A DNA stretch of 64,000 nucleotides from Pollenia angustigena (GCA_930367215.1 OV884057.1:105549284-105613283); one strand, 5' to 3'; numbered from the stretch's first letter, positions 45,283 to 57,894 are shown. Numbers and translations are program-made. Notes: generated from the sequence alone by a model not told the origin.

Positions 45283-45446
45283 GTTTTTTTTTTTTTTTTT
45301 TTTTCATTATTTGTTTATTGAATCTTCATATATTAAATATGAACTAACAATAATTAATCAAATCTTAACCTTATACGTTATTTTATCTCCTGCCAGTGCC
45401 AGACAAAATTTTCTTCATCACGGGTTATGTTCACTTTTATAGGTGT

Positions 45447-48119
45447 TTATCGCTCATCTAATTGGGTAAGTGCTGCAGTGTCTCTTCTTCTTAAGCGAGT
45501 GTGGCCGCCATGATTTAAAATATTTCGAGCTAGTGGATTTGGGTGTTGTTCAAGCCTTTTTAAATATTTTATTGCATATTTTGTAATCATAGATTTCACT
45601 AATGGCACATTGAGATCCTTATGAATGTTTCAGTTTTTAACATACCAGGGAGCGGCTGTGATTATTCGAAGAAGTTTATTTTGGCGCCTTTGAATTTTGT
45701 CGATACTAGAGGCCGAGGCAGTGCCCCATAGTTGAATACCGTAGCACCAGATAGGCTTTAAGATAGAGTTGTAAAGTAGAAGCTTGCAATCGAGACTAAG
45801 GACAGAATTTCTTCCAATAAGCCAATGAATTTGAATGTCTTTTAGTTTCATTTGAGTTAATTTTGCCTCTATATGGCATTTCCACGTTAATCGCCGATCC
45901 AGATGTATACCGAGATATTTAACATGCGAATGTTGAGGAATTATTTGATTATTGATTGTAATAGGGGGGCAAGATTCCCGGCGCAAAGTGAATGTTATAT
46001 GTACACATTTTTGCTCATTGACCATTATCCTCCATTGTCTTAACCATATTTCTAGTTGAAATATATGATGCTGTAAGTAACGCGATGCTTCATAACGATT
46101 TTCGTGGATGCTTAGAAAAGCTGTATCGTCTGCAAATGTTGAAGTTTGTGTGTAGTTGCTTGTTGGCATGTCCGAAGTATAAATTAAGTATAATAGGGGG
46201 CCCAGGATGCTGCCTTGTGGGACTCCAGCGGCAATGGGCTGAGGTGAACTTAAGAAATTTCCTTCTTTAATAATAAATTGACGACCGACTAAGTAGCTTT
46301 CTAGCAGCTTGTGTGTGTTTGCTGGTAAATTTTGCTTCAATTTGTGTAATAAGCCTTCATGCCAGACTTTGTCAAAAGCTTGCGAAACATCGATGAAGAG
46401 TGCTGAGCAATATTTATTTTCTTCAAATGCTTTTCTTATGACATTTACTATTCGATGAGTCTGCTCGATTGTGCTGTGTTTTCTTCTAAATCCGAACTGA
46501 TGGTTTGGAATACATCTATTTTCACTTAAAATTGGTGTTAATTTTGAAACTAATAATTTCTCAAACAGCTTTGACATATTTGATAATAAGCTAATAGGTC
46601 TATAAGACTCAACTTTTGTATGATCTTTACCTGGCTTTGGTATCATGGTAACTAAGGAAACCTTCCATTTTTCAGGATAGTATTCAAGGCGTAAAATAGC
46701 ATTAAAAATAAAAAGAATAATTTTCTTTGCTATGCGAGGTAGCTCCAAAAGCATTTTATTACTGATTTTATCAATACCAGGTGCCTTCTTAGTGTTTAAG
46801 TCACAAATAGCCTTTTCGATTTCTCTTATCTCGAATCTGAGGGGAATAGCTGCTCTAGCATCAACAGGTGGTAACTCGACCGCAATATTGTGAGATATAT
46901 TTGGTATAAATACGTTTTTCAAATGATTTACAAACAGGTTTCCTTTTTCATTATCATTTCTTGCCCAGCTACCATTCAAGTTTCTTAATGGTGGCTTAGA
47001 TATAACTGGCCTTTTTAGATTTCTAGCTGCACGCCATAATGAGTAGTCAGATTGTGGAGTTGCATCAAGTTCCTTAAGATATTTTTCTAGAGAAGCCGTT
47101 TTCTGATTCTGTAGCAACTTTCTTAGCCTTTTTGTGCATTCTTTTAATAAAATCTTAAGTTGCGGGGATCTGTAAAGTTGCCACTCTCTTCGAACTCTCC
47201 TTTTTTCAGTCAAGAGCCGCTCGACATCTGAAGAACATATTTTATTATTTTTAATTTTTTTGGGGGTAACGCTGGAGTGTTGAACAGCTAGTTTAAGATA
47301 ACTGTCAAAGTTAACAAGAGAGAGATCCACATTCTCCGGTGTACTAAGCGGAATATTTTCTGTGCAATGGGCACTGAGAAATTTTTTATATTTTAACCAA
47401 TTTATTTGTGTGGCTGGCGTCGCTAAGTAACCTGACGGAAATACAATTCTATTTGGGTTCGATATAGTAACAATTGTAGGTGTGTGGTCGGATGATAATT
47501 CTAAGGAAGCTTCAACATGAATCGTTTCTGTGGGGATGTTTTTAACCACGCCAAAGTCGATAACATCTGGAATTTTTTGCTGATCAGTAGGCCAATATGT
47601 TGGTTGCCCGCTCGCGACCACATTTAAACCCATTTTAGAGATTGTGTTAAACAAAACACGACCTTTTGGTGTTATAAGTCGTGACCCCCAGAAGGTATGT
47701 TTAGCGTTATAATCGCCAGCGGCCAGAAAACAGGGTCCTAATGATTTATAATATTTATAATATTGGCCTTCTGATATGGAAAATCTAGGTGGAGAGTATA
47801 AAGAAGAAATTACTATGTTTCGATTTAGCTCCTCAACACAAATAGTCGTTGCTTGCAGATAGTCTTCACGGTGATCACACATAATGTAGTGTTTGACTCG
47901 GGTTTTTATTGAGATGGCAGAACCTCCACAAGCTCTATCTCGAGGGTCCTTGGTATCATATAGTATATAACCATTGATTTTAAACGTATTTCTTGAGGTC
48001 AAATGAGTTTCAGAAATCATCATGACATCAATTTGTTTATTTTTAAGAAAGTATTCTAATTCATTTTTATGTTGGCGGATGCCGTTTGCGTTCCAAAAAC
48101 AAATTTTTAAACAGTTCAT
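45447..48119 (-). pseudogene. Jockey-clade ORF2 (endonuclease-RT) with one in-frame stop
   Basis: This encodes the protein that nicks target DNA and reverse-transcribes the LINE RNA. Residues 1-230 are an AP endonuclease (FWNANGIRQHKNELE; MMISETHL; GDYNAKH; SSDHTP). RT follows at ~470-740: KAPGIDKI, PKPGKDH, SYRPISLLS, FGFRRKHST, ALFIDVSQAFDKVWH, GVPQGSILGPLLYLIYTSD and the catalytic FADD. The 829-codon frame ends at TGA (45630-45632) after PWYVKN, but the same frame continues for 60 codons with family-like sequence (PLVKS..., HPNPLARNILNHGG) to TAA at 45447-45449. It is thus a single nonsense change in an otherwise intact ORF. Its ATG overlaps the ORF1 stop (ATGA), so translation may depend on termination-reinitiation. 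Confidence 0.9.
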
Positions 48120-49553
48120 GGTTTGTTAAGTACAGCTTGCAATAACATCGATTGCATTCTAAGCATTTCCTGCATCATATTACCCATTGTGTTCGTAAAA
48201 TTATTTACTGTTTGCACTAATGTTTCCATGGTTTTTTCTAAACGACTTAAATTAGAAACTGGAGTTTCATCATTACTTCGCGAGGCACCTTGCATTGGCT
48301 GATGGTTTGATTTTAGGACGTTAGCGTAAGAGGTTCTGTTATTACTAGGCTGGGGGGCTTGAATTGCATTTGTGTTTACCTGATTTGCAACCTGCATTTG
48401 AGGGGTATTTGTTTTCGGTCCAACCGTCTGCTTGACAATATTATATACTGGGCATCCTCTATAATTGGCAGTGTGATTACCGCCACAGTTGCTACATTTT
48501 TTTACGTTGGGGTCGGTTTTAGACTTATCGCAAGAAACAGTACCGTGTAGTTCACCACATACTACGCAGACAGGGGGTAAGTAGCAGTATGCCTTGGTAT
48601 GGCCAAATTCTTGGAAGTTTAAGCACTGAACAGGTCCATTTTTTTTGTGCGGCTCTTCTATAGTTATTCTTCTGTAGAGAATATATTTTAAATTGTAAAT
48701 AGGATGTGTTTCGTTTTTTTTAAGTTTTACGTCACCGGGTTCAAACTCCACTCGAAAAAGTGGTTGGGGAATTTTTTCTCTATTTTTAATATTTACTACA
48801 TGTTTTACCTTGAAGCCTTTTTCTTCTAGGAATGTTTTAACCTCTTCTGGGTCCACACATGAGTCAATACCCTTAATCACTACCTGTAGACCTTTACTGC
48901 TTTTCAGTTGGTAGGTATAAAATTTTTTTTTGAAGCGTTTCAAAGTTGTTTACTATTTTGCGAAAATCATTCTCATTATTGACTTGTATTTTTGTCTCGT
49001 TTATACTTCCACGCTTTATAGCCGCTACGTAAAACGAATTTTCACCTATCACCGATATCAAACTCTTTATGAGCTCATTTGAATTTTGCTCCCTTAGATA
49101 TATCGGGGGAGGCTTGAATTGCAAAACGATTTTGAGTATTTATTTTATCAAAAGATGGTACTTTTGAGGCCGAAGCAACTGCTGCAGAGGTAGGGCTGCG
49201 TCCCCGTTTAAGCACTGTTATGTACCTGTCCATACCAACTTGTACCGTAGGCTTTTGACAATTTTTTACAGGGGGGTTTTCCATTGCATTTGTGTTTGAG
49301 TTCATGGTATCATTTCCCACTAAATTTGTTTTTGACGTCACGGCAATACTTGCTGGGCTGGCAACACTTGTCACCAAATCTAGTTGTAGTTTTTTTAATG
49401 AGTCACTATCCACTGTTTTCGTAAACACCGAGGGTGATAGTTTATATTGTTTTGTTTTGTTTTATTTATTTCTACATTATTTTCGTTTGCCTGAACTAAA
49501 ACGTAAACGTTTCTTTCATTTTGTCTTAGTGTTGTTTCACTGTTCGTACTCAT
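48116..49553 (-). pseudogene. Jockey-clade ORF1 (gag-like) with three frameshifts
   Basis: An RNA-binding gag-like protein. The start is probably ATG at 49553 (MSTNSETTLRQN); the frame shifts near 49430, again near 49085-49120 and again near 48900-48940, and is then open to the TGA at 48116-48118. The last segment holds an RNA-recognition-like region (GLQVVIKGIDSCVDPEEVKT), three zinc knuckles and a coiled C-terminus (RLEKTMETLVQTVNNF). In the first knuckle (CLNFQEFGHTKAYC) the second Cys of the usual C-x2-C is Phe, so it probably cannot bind zinc normally. The next (CVVCGELHGTVSC) and third (CSNCGGNHTANYRGC) look complete. Confidence 0.85.
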
Positions 49554-49680
49554 GCAAAGAGTTGTTTTTGTTTTTCACCGTTTTGCTTTGCTTTAATATT
49601 TTTATTATTTATTGTATTTTACAACAACAAAAAAAACAAGAAATTTAAATTTAAATGTTTTTGTTCAGAATATGTATACA

Positions 49681-51228
49681 CATGTATGAACATTCATACG
49701 TACATACATATATATTTTTACTGTTTTATTTTATTTAATTTTATCGTTTTAAATTGTTCACTATTATGTTAAGTAATTTAAATAACAAAATATATTTTTT
49801 TTTAAGCGTCCATTCGCTGCTTATATTTATGTATTACAAAATCAAATGTGATTAATTAATAGTTCAAATCGTATGCGGGGTTAAAAATACACGTCTGTAT
49901 CACAACAAAGCACAAGCCTTTATTTGTGAAAAAATAAGTTTCTTCATTTAAATCATAAAGTGGCCTATAAGTTACGAGAATCGATGGCTAATTTTGGATA
50001 ATTTGGTGGCGTTTTTCGAGCATGAATCTATTCATGATGATGTGACTAAGCAAAAAGTGAAAGCGGTATGATAGTTCGTTTGACAGCTAACCTTTCGTAA
50101 GCGCTATGGGGCTAAAAAACTCTAATTAAAAAGGAATGGCAATCAGCATTTTGAACCTTCCCGAGATATATGCAACCAAATGTAGAAGTTAACTCATTAT
50201 TTTAGGAGTTTTATTTTATGTTTTTTTTATGCTTTTAAGTTTTTAATATCATTTTTGTTAATTTATTTAAAATTACGATAAGAATCTTAACAGTTTGGCT
50301 CTTCTTTCAATGAGTTTGTTGTGTTTTGGCTTCTTTCAGTAAATAAAACTACAATTTTAAGCTTAGTCTACACGATATGTTGAATCAGCAAATTTATGTT
50401 GAAAAATTTGCTTTCAGCGCCAACATATCGTGTAGACACCAAATTTTTTCAACAAACGTATGCTTACAAACATATGACAGGCATTTGTTAACGAAGTCAG
50501 CAAACGTTTGTTCACAATTATAGCATATCGTCTAGACACAATATTTTTAATTTTCAACAAACTTTCTACGTATGTTGACAAATATGTTATTTGTTGAAAG
50601 TCGTAAGCAAGCTTTTCAGCATACGGCAAATTGGGTAGCATATAAAATAGATAAAAAATGGTATTCTTTCAATTACTTGTTTAATTTTGTATATAACCCC
50701 GGAACTTATCAAGATTTCTAGCTCATCGGCAAACAAAAAATTGCATTTAGAAGTGCTTTGAAAATAAAAATGTTGGTCAACGAACTTTGTTTTAGAGATA
50801 TAGATCATAAAAGTTGAAAAATTCTTTACCAATATCTCTTGAAGTATAAATTTGATCTCAGCAATATGGGTAGCGCTGAAAGGTGTTTCCAAATACCTTT
50901 CACGTGGTATATAAAACATGCTGAATTATTAACCCATTAAGAACCAATTTCAAAAAATATTTTTAGTTACTAATGTAATTTGTCAAAATGGCTCTTATCT
51001 CAAAATTTTGTCGATATTAAGGTATTTTTATTTACATATAATATTTTCTAGAGAAATCTTCAAGCTTTCATATAATATAATGCATGGTACAGTAGCGTAT
51101 AAAATTCTGAAGCTATTAAAGTAAACCATTTATATTCTAATAAATCTTTTTGTTTAATATATTAGGTTTGAGTATACATGTGGTAATATTTAATATACTT
51201 TATGTAATTGCTTCAATATAGGTATTAA
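49681..51228. other. Unassigned AT-rich sequence with a small palindrome
   Basis: Holds a CATA/TACA-rich tract (49676-49715) and an inverted repeat at ~50366-50438 (AGTCTACACGATATGTTG ends), with a further ATATCGTCTAGACAC copy near 50525. The 110-codon minus-strand ORF at 50919-50587 resembles nothing known to me. Confidence 0.45.
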
Positions 51229-51340
51229 CTATATGGTATGACAAACATCAGCTTCGCTTAATAAATTTTTTCCTTATTGCCGGGTTTTTAATCTAATGGT
51301 ATATCAAGCAACGACTTCGCTCAGCTGAGTAAATTTTCTT
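51229..51340. repeat. Degenerate relic of the ~82-bp foldback unit
   Basis: ATGGTATGACAAACATCAGC and CTTCGCTTAATAAA resemble the units at 23188-23665. A second, weaker unit follows (ATGGTATATCAAGC...CTTCGCTCAG). Confidence 0.5.
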
Positions 51341-51359
51341 ATTTTTAACCAGAACCCCA

Positions 51360-51860
51360 ACACCCTTAAAAATTGATATTTCTGTTAAAGAAACTAACAA
51401 AAATTTGCGACAGAATGAACCGATTGCTATTTAAATTTGCAAGAACTTTATATGACTAGATATCACACTAAGATGATCGTTCCATAATTTACCATAGGCC
51501 CCATGTTAAACCCATTCTCGGAAATACTTAAATATGCCTAAGACGTACCTAATAACGCTATTATAGTAAAATTTGGTCGGTCATATTTTCATAAAATTAG
51601 AAATCACACAACTAAATTTGGAGAAGATCGGCCCACAATTTACTATAGGCTCCGTATAAAGCCCACTCTGGGAAATCATTTAAGTACGCCAAAACCGTAA
51701 AAATATTGATATTGTGGAAAAATATAGTCCAATTTAGCTTTAAATGGCTAGAAATAACACGATGCAATTTTGTGATAATCGGCAAAACAAAAACTCACTA
51801 TAGCTCCCGTAGAAAGCGGGACTTTAAAACGGTTGAAACATACAAGTGTTTTGTATTGAA
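51360..51860. repeat. Degenerate ~150-bp tandem repeat, second locus
   Basis: Same unit as 27380-27960: ACCATAGGCCCCAT-type phrases at 51491, 51642 and ~51796 (spacing ~151-154). A further relic of the phrase is at ~52310. Confidence 0.7.
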
Positions 51861-52514
51861 ATTTGGTCTTATTTATGTTTTTAATATGTTTTAATTACTA
51901 AAAAGGACGTTATGGTATTGGTAATATTTTTGGGAGTGGTATTTGTATGGGAACAATAGATTTACAATAAAACTTTTTGACCCAGATTTAGTCTTAATAC
52001 CAACATAGAAAATGGTTTATGAGCGCAAAGACTCTTATTCGGAAAGAAGTTTTTATGGGATCTTTGAGAAATTATGGACCGTTCCTTATCGTTTAATTAC
52101 AATAAATATTAGAACCAATGTACCAAATTTATTGCGACAAGTATTTTGCGCACTACAAAATGGACAGCCAGCCAGCCGGCCGTACGGACATCCTTATATC
52201 GACTGAGATAGCGATTGAGTCGATCGGTATACTTAACGATGGTTATAGGACCAATATTTTTAGTGGTGTGGGTATCAAATAAATCCATAAAACATTCTGG
52301 TCGGCACATAATTTACCATAGGGGTAGAACTGAAATAAATTAATAAACTGTGAGACTTTACTAATAATATTAAGATCAATCCAGTCCTTAAATATTTTAA
52401 TTTTTTGCGGATTTAACCAAGCCCAATAAAGCACTCTTACTTTTTTATATAATTTTAAACAAAAATATGCATTTTCAACAAAAACAAATCAATGAACTTT
52501 TACCGAAAATTAAA
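51861..52514. other. Unassigned sequence
   Basis: No gene or clear repeat beyond the relic phrase at ~52310. Confidence 0.4.
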
Positions 52515-52721
52515 CACGGAAAGAATTATTTACTAAATTTAGCTTGATTCTTGTCCAAACCAACTTATTTTGATCTTATTTATTACAGTTTTCTTAAATA
52601 AAGAAACATTTTGCTTAAACCAAGCCACACATATATTAAGAATAAATAATTTTTGGCTTGGACGAGAATCATGCTAAGTTTTCTTGGTTCAAGCAATATT
52701 TAGTAAATTATTCTTTCCGTG
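52515..52721. mobile_element. Palindromic MITE, ~207 bp
   Basis: Inverted ends CACGGAAAGAATTATTTACT and inverse, with further matched blocks inward (TTGGTTTAAGCAA-like; GGCTTGGACGAGAATCA). No clear TSD. Confidence 0.7.
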
Positions 52722-53168
52722 AATGATGCGGAAAGATAATTGGTTGGCATCGTTCTTAAGACTATCGACAAAAAACCTGCATTTGCATGGAAATCGCAGC
52801 CCTACTTATATTTAATTTTTTTTTAATAGCAAAGAAAAAGATGAGCGCTCAAAATAAAAATATTTTCATGCTTTAAAAGTCCAATGCCGCCCAGATTTTG
52901 TCGGATGTTGTGAATTGATAACCAATACGTTTGTACCTAATTTGGATAATTTTAGGTGTGACTGTTCTCCAGTACCCATGTTCTTTAACTTTGGTGAGAA
53001 ATTCTCTCATCGAAAAGATGTGAAACAAAATATTCCATCGTTTCTCGAGAAATGAGATAATAATGAGTCTGTAACTCATTTCGAAAACTATCAAAAGATA
53101 TTACATCGTTGAATTATAAATGTCGAAGTCGTTGTGAATTTGAAGACGTTGAGAACGTCAGTCACACA
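52722..53168. other. Unassigned sequence
   Basis: No gene recognised; ends in the TSD GTCACACA of the next element. Confidence 0.4.
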
Positions 53169-54170
53169 CAGCGTTACCGTTGTGATACTAAAGTATCAAT
53201 TTGACCCTTTTGCGACGGTGTTGATACCTTTTATGACCCTTTTTTTAAATTATACTTTTGTATCATTATCACCTATTTTATGACACTTTTTGACCCTTTT
53301 TTGGAAATTGCTCTCACATTTTGTTTTTTGGCAACACTGCGGAGCAGAAGTGCTAAACAAATGTTTTCGAAATAAGCATTGTTTGATATGGAACAAACTC
53401 AAAGTATAAACTTACAATTCCATGCTTTCTTCTCCTTGATTTTTGATAGTAAAGTACAATTTCCCTAAATGCAAACATAACTAATATAAATATTGGTTAT
53501 TTTTAACGATGGTTTCTTTTCAAAACAAAAATTTGACATTTTATTAAAAAAATGCAATTTGGTGTTTTGCTCTCTCAAACAGTAGCATGTTTTATTAAAA
53601 AAAAATTCGCCCTTAATAATGGCAAAAACTATTGAACTTTTCGCCCCCTTTTGAATTGACAGTTTTGAGAGTGACCTAACAGGAATGAAAACAAGAGGTA
53701 AAAATTGCTCAATTTGTGGAAATTCCCAAATATTTGGTAACAGCGGTATGATAGCAAAGTCTTAAATTTATTAAAAATCGTAAAAGCTTTAAAAAATCTG
53801 ACACTTGCTGGAAAAAATCGCTTTAATCGAGAAAATGGTTAAAATTCGCGAACGATAGCAAAATTTAAAACAACCACTATAATTTATTTGACATCGCTAA
53901 ATCGGAAAATAACATAATAAGTATGAACAAATTAGCTATAATGATAAAGAATAAACTTTTTGTCAGGTGTTTAAAACAGAGCATTCCATAAAAAAATTAA
54001 GTTTTTTGAGCTCTTCCTACCTGAAATATAATTTTTTTGTTTGCTTATAAAAAAACTTGGTCTTATTATGTTCATTAAAATGGGAAATACTGCTTATAAA
54101 AAACTTGACCCCTTTTTCTGGAAAATCTCCTTTTTGTGACCCTTTTCGAACATTTCCAACGGTAACCCTG
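53169..54170. mobile_element. hAT-type MITE, 1002 bp (TSD GTCACACA)
   Basis: Ends CAGCGTTACCGTTG and inverse of CAGGGTTACCGTTG are flanked by the perfect 8-bp direct repeat GTCACACA (53161-53168 and 54171-54178). Subterminal regions repeat TTGACCC/TGACCCTTTT motifs. No transposase ORF. Confidence 0.85.
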
Positions 54171-54447
54171 GTCACACATCGTTAACGGCAATCAAAATTT
54201 ACACAAATATAACAATTTTCAACGAACAATATGTAACTTTTAAACTAATAGGGATAAGTTTTTGAGAAATTTAAGGTAAAAGTTGAACTTTTGATCTTTT
54301 AAAACATTTAGTATCAAAATGATTTTGGTTGTGATTGAGAATTATGGTATTTTTTATTCAAGAAGGGGGATATTTTTAAGTGCACTGTTTTAACATACGT
54401 AACTGCCAAATTTGATTATGATATCTTCATTCATGTTAGATTTATAG
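54171..54447. other. Unassigned spacer
   Basis: Short spacer between two hAT MITEs; nothing recognised. Confidence 0.4.
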
Positions 54448-54986
54448 CAGTGTTCGAAAATAAACAGTACATTATTTAACTTTCGGCTCACACACCCAGG
54501 AACGATATCTATTTTTTTAGTGATTGTGTAGACATACACAACCCTTAATACCGTTCGTAACTATTTTCAAGAAAGAACCGAACACTATATAATGTTCGGT
54601 TCTTCGTGAAAAAACAGAACAAATGTAGTGATACTGTAGACAAACATTATATTTTAATGTTCTATAATGTTTTTTTCGTGTGTGTATTTTGTTTTTGTAA
54701 AAAATGTTTGGTTTTTTTTACCAACCAAAAGGGACGAACATTAACGAGCCGAACCGAACACATTGAAGTTTGTGGATTTTCAAAAAAACCCGAACGGAAT
54801 TAAATGTTCACATCTTTTGTTGAGTTAGAAAAAACAGTAATATTTTTGTGTTCATAAGATGACTAACAGGGAAACGTTATTTCTTTTAATGATTTTCTAC
54901 ACAAACACTATTAGTGTTTGTGTTTTCCACAAATCTACCGAACCGAACATTAAGAAACAATATTTAGTGTTTATTTTCGAACACTG
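54448..54986. mobile_element. hAT-type MITE, 539 bp (TSD ATTTATAG)
   Basis: Ends CAGTGTTCGAAAATAAACA and near-inverse are flanked by the perfect 8-bp direct repeat ATTTATAG (54440-54447 and 54987-54994). It contains a small inner palindrome (GAACCGAACACTAT / ATAATGTTCGGTTC, 54575-54602). No ORF of note. Confidence 0.9.
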
Positions 54987-55812
54987 ATTTATAGAATGTC
55001 AAACCTTAAAATTGTTATTTTTCCTAATATTGAAAGCCCTTTCATTCATTTACACTATAGAAATAATAATTTTAATGTTTATCATTCCATGAAACTGACA
55101 TGGAAAGAGACATCGCAATGAAATTTTGAAGCTATGTACACAATTCAATTTTCTACATTTGAGGTGGCACCCAGTTAAAGTCGGTTCAATTTAAAACATA
55201 CTTTAATTTCGACTATAGTATTAAAATAATTAAAAGAATGTTTTTCTTTTAAAGCTGTTTTTAAAAAGAACCGACTTTAGCGTTCGACTATGATTATGGG
55301 CCATTAGAAAACATTACAGTTCTAATTTTATAAAAATCGGTGTGTTGAGTTACTAGAATTTTTTAGTTAAATAAATTTTTTTTGTTTGACAAATTTGATA
55401 TTTTTTGGATAGGGCATGTGGGAGAACAAATGTCAAATTGACTGAAACTTGCTTCTTCAAGCATACTCATAACATAAAAATAAACTGTTAAAATAAAGAT
55501 ATTTAAATTTATTGTTAATTTTCCACTTTATTCGTTTAATACGTTGTTTCAGTGAAATATAAATTGATGCGATAAATTTTCGAAAAGAAAAGATTTTCCA
55601 ATTTGGAGTCAGCAGGTTCTTGTACATAAAAAAAGTTATTTTTACGTCTACAGATGTTAAGGGAGCATTTTTAAAATTAAGTATTTGCTCTCAAATATAT
55701 TGTCTACGATTGGAATCACAATTCCGCTTGCCTCCCAAAATATTCCCAATATCTTTTAGTACCGAAAATCCTTCATTTTTTAATAAATAATCTCGGAATG
55801 GGGTCGTGCGAA
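54987..55812. other. Unassigned, with a small inverted repeat
   Basis: AAAGTCGGTTC (~55177) and GAACCGACTTT (~55269) form an inverted repeat ~100 bp across, a possible tiny MITE. Otherwise nothing recognised. Confidence 0.45.
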
Positions 55813-56624
55813 TATGGTCGATTTCAATGCCCGAAAAACCCAATGTTGCGTGCTGACGCATAAACGCGCGACAAATCAAGGTGCCTCATCTGTATATATG
55901 GGTGGTATAATTATTGAGGAATCAGAATCTCTTGATGTTCTGGGCATGAGGATACAATGTGATGTCCGATGGACAGAACATATATTCAAGGTGTCGAAAG
56001 AAGCATTCAAGTGCCTCGGTTTTCTAAGACGGTGTAAGATATACTTCACTCCATCTGATCTCCTTACTATTTATACCACCTATATCCGACCGCGTATGGA
56101 ATACAACTCTCAAGTGTGGGCCGGTGCTTCAAATTCTATTTTGGAGCTTCTCGACCGCGTGCAGGAGAGGGCGAAGGTTCTCATTGGTGACAGTAGGGTA
56201 TCCAATTCTATTGACTCTCTCGAGCACCGTCGCAATGTGGGTTGTATTTGTCTGTTTTATCGTTACTACAATGGGATGTGTTCTGACGAAATTAGGGATC
56301 TGGTTCCCGAAACCCGTAAGTTTGTTCGTAATACACGTTTTTCCTCAAGAGCCCATCCTTATGTGGTCGATTGGCAGGTGAATCGTACAACGCATTACAG
56401 AGAGAATTCATTTTTTCCCCGCACAGTTCGTATGTGGAATAACCTTCCTGCAGAAGTCTTCCCTCTCACTTACAACATGATTAAGTTCAAATCGAATGTT
56501 CACAAACACTACTCTCTCTATCCTCCTTCCCACAACCTATTTTCCTAGTTCCAACACAATGCAATGCATTAGTAGGGGTCATCCCCTGAGTGCTGGTCCT
56601 AACAGTATAAAAAAAAAAAAATAA
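55813..56624 (+). mobile_element. 5'-truncated LINE, 3' end only
   Basis: An abrupt start in the middle of a non-LTR RT reading frame, an open C-terminal domain to 56548, a short 3' UTR and an A-rich tail (~56609-56624): the usual product of incomplete target-primed reverse transcription. Confidence 0.8.
55814..56548 (+). pseudogene. LINE ORF2 C-terminal domain, intact frame
   Basis: 244 codons downstream of the RT catalytic site: VDFNARKTQCCVLTHKR (end of the RT/thumb region), LDVLGMRIQ, LGFLRRC, YTTYIRPRMEYNSQVWAG, then the family-typical THYRENSFFPRTVRMWNNLP block near the end. No FADD box because of truncation. There are no stops inside, suggesting a young insertion. It differs from both other LINEs in this window. 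The listed start is only the truncation point. Confidence 0.8.
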
Positions 56625-57622
56625 AACAGATTTAAGTTTTTTATGTACTTTCAGAGCTGCCGTTTTTGGTTATTTCTAACCAAAATTGGTTACATTTTTT
56701 TTCAATGTGGAGATGTGAATATTTTTTTCCTTTTGGTTACTTAAAAATAATAATACGTTTTCCTTGACATTTACGAGCTCGAATAATTTGAACTGTGTAC
56801 TACGATTTTTGTTACTAATGAACGGAAGCTTTTTATTATTTATCGATAACAAAAAATTCCTTTTAAAACAGCAACCAAATAATTTTTTCAAGATTTTTGC
56901 TAAGAAAATATGTATTGCCATTGGGGATTTTTATATTAAAAACGCCATGTTCTGAAGTCGAAAACAAATGAAGTTTTAATCAATGGAGATTTTCAATTAC
57001 TTTTTTTTTTTAAATTAGCGTAATTTTCTTGATTTTAAGAGTAGTAAAAATTAGTAGTACTTAAAGTAGGAAGTGCATAAAATCATGCGGAATCGATTTC
57101 AGAAAATTACTGAAAAATTACACAAAAGTCGTTTTAGTGTTTCTAAAAACTTGAAAATAAGTTTAATGTTCTAAATTTAGGTTCTTCCAGAAGTAAATTG
57201 AAATACATATTTGAAAATACACATAGGAATTTTAAAGAAAGTTTAAGAAATTTTATATTTTACTGTTTATAGCTTGTCGGCATGTATATTTATTTAATGT
57301 TTTTTAAGAAAGTTATTTGATAAAAAAAAAAAAACACTTTTGACTGTCAGTCATATACTTTCCCCCTTATTATTCGCCATAATATTTATACAATGTTTCA
57401 CAAAATATTTCAAATAGAACAATTTTGAAACAGTTATTTATAATAAGAATTATAAATTTGAAATAAAATTTACAAGCAAGAGAAAAAATATTGTATAATA
57501 TTTGAGATATATGTAAATTAGAATATATTTACTTTAAATGCATTTCGCATATCGCCAATCAACAAACGTAAATTTCGAAAAAAGGATTAATCAAATAAAT
57601 AAAAACTTTTAATTAACTGCCA
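56625..57622. other. Unassigned AT-rich sequence
   Basis: Bases ~57270-57365 have an inverted partner at ~63205-63310 (see findings). No gene. Confidence 0.4.
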
Positions 57623-57746
57623 GGCCCACAATGTCGAGAACATTTCTTTCGCATATTAATATTGAACACAATAACAAAAAACTAAAATTTGTTTTGTTTT
57701 CAATATAAATATACGAAAGATATGTTCTTGTCGACATCGTGGGCCA
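57623..57746. mobile_element. Palindromic MITE, ~124 bp
   Basis: Ends GGCCCACAATGTCGA and inverse (GTCGACATCGTGGGCC), with matched inner CTTTCGCATATTAATATTGA-like arms. Confidence 0.75.
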
Positions 57747-57894
57747 GGAAGTAAGTTTCTCGTTATTTTTTTAATATGTAAGAGAAGTAAATTTCTTGTT
57801 TTGTTTTCTTGATTTATAATTATTATTTTACTATTAAGTGCACATAACCTTTGTATTTAATGATTTTCTCAATTAATAAGAGGTATTTTTATTT

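Larger units (their letters stand above)
45283..49680 (-). mobile_element. Jockey-clade LINE, nearly full length
   Basis: Minus-strand non-LTR retrotransposon: poly-A tail (T run at 45283-45304 on the plus strand), ORF2 (45447-48119), ORF1 (48116-49553) and a short 5' leader of uncertain extent. It is inserted in element F. The 5' boundary near 49.6-49.7 kb is a guess because no TSD could be matched. Confidence 0.85.

Noticed and set aside
50587..50919. 110-codon minus-strand ORF
   Set aside because: AT-rich composition with no motif and no supporting context; not enough to call a gene.
55691..55879. Minus-strand ORF overlapping the truncated LINE start
   Set aside because: Antisense to the LINE reading frame; no similarity recognised.
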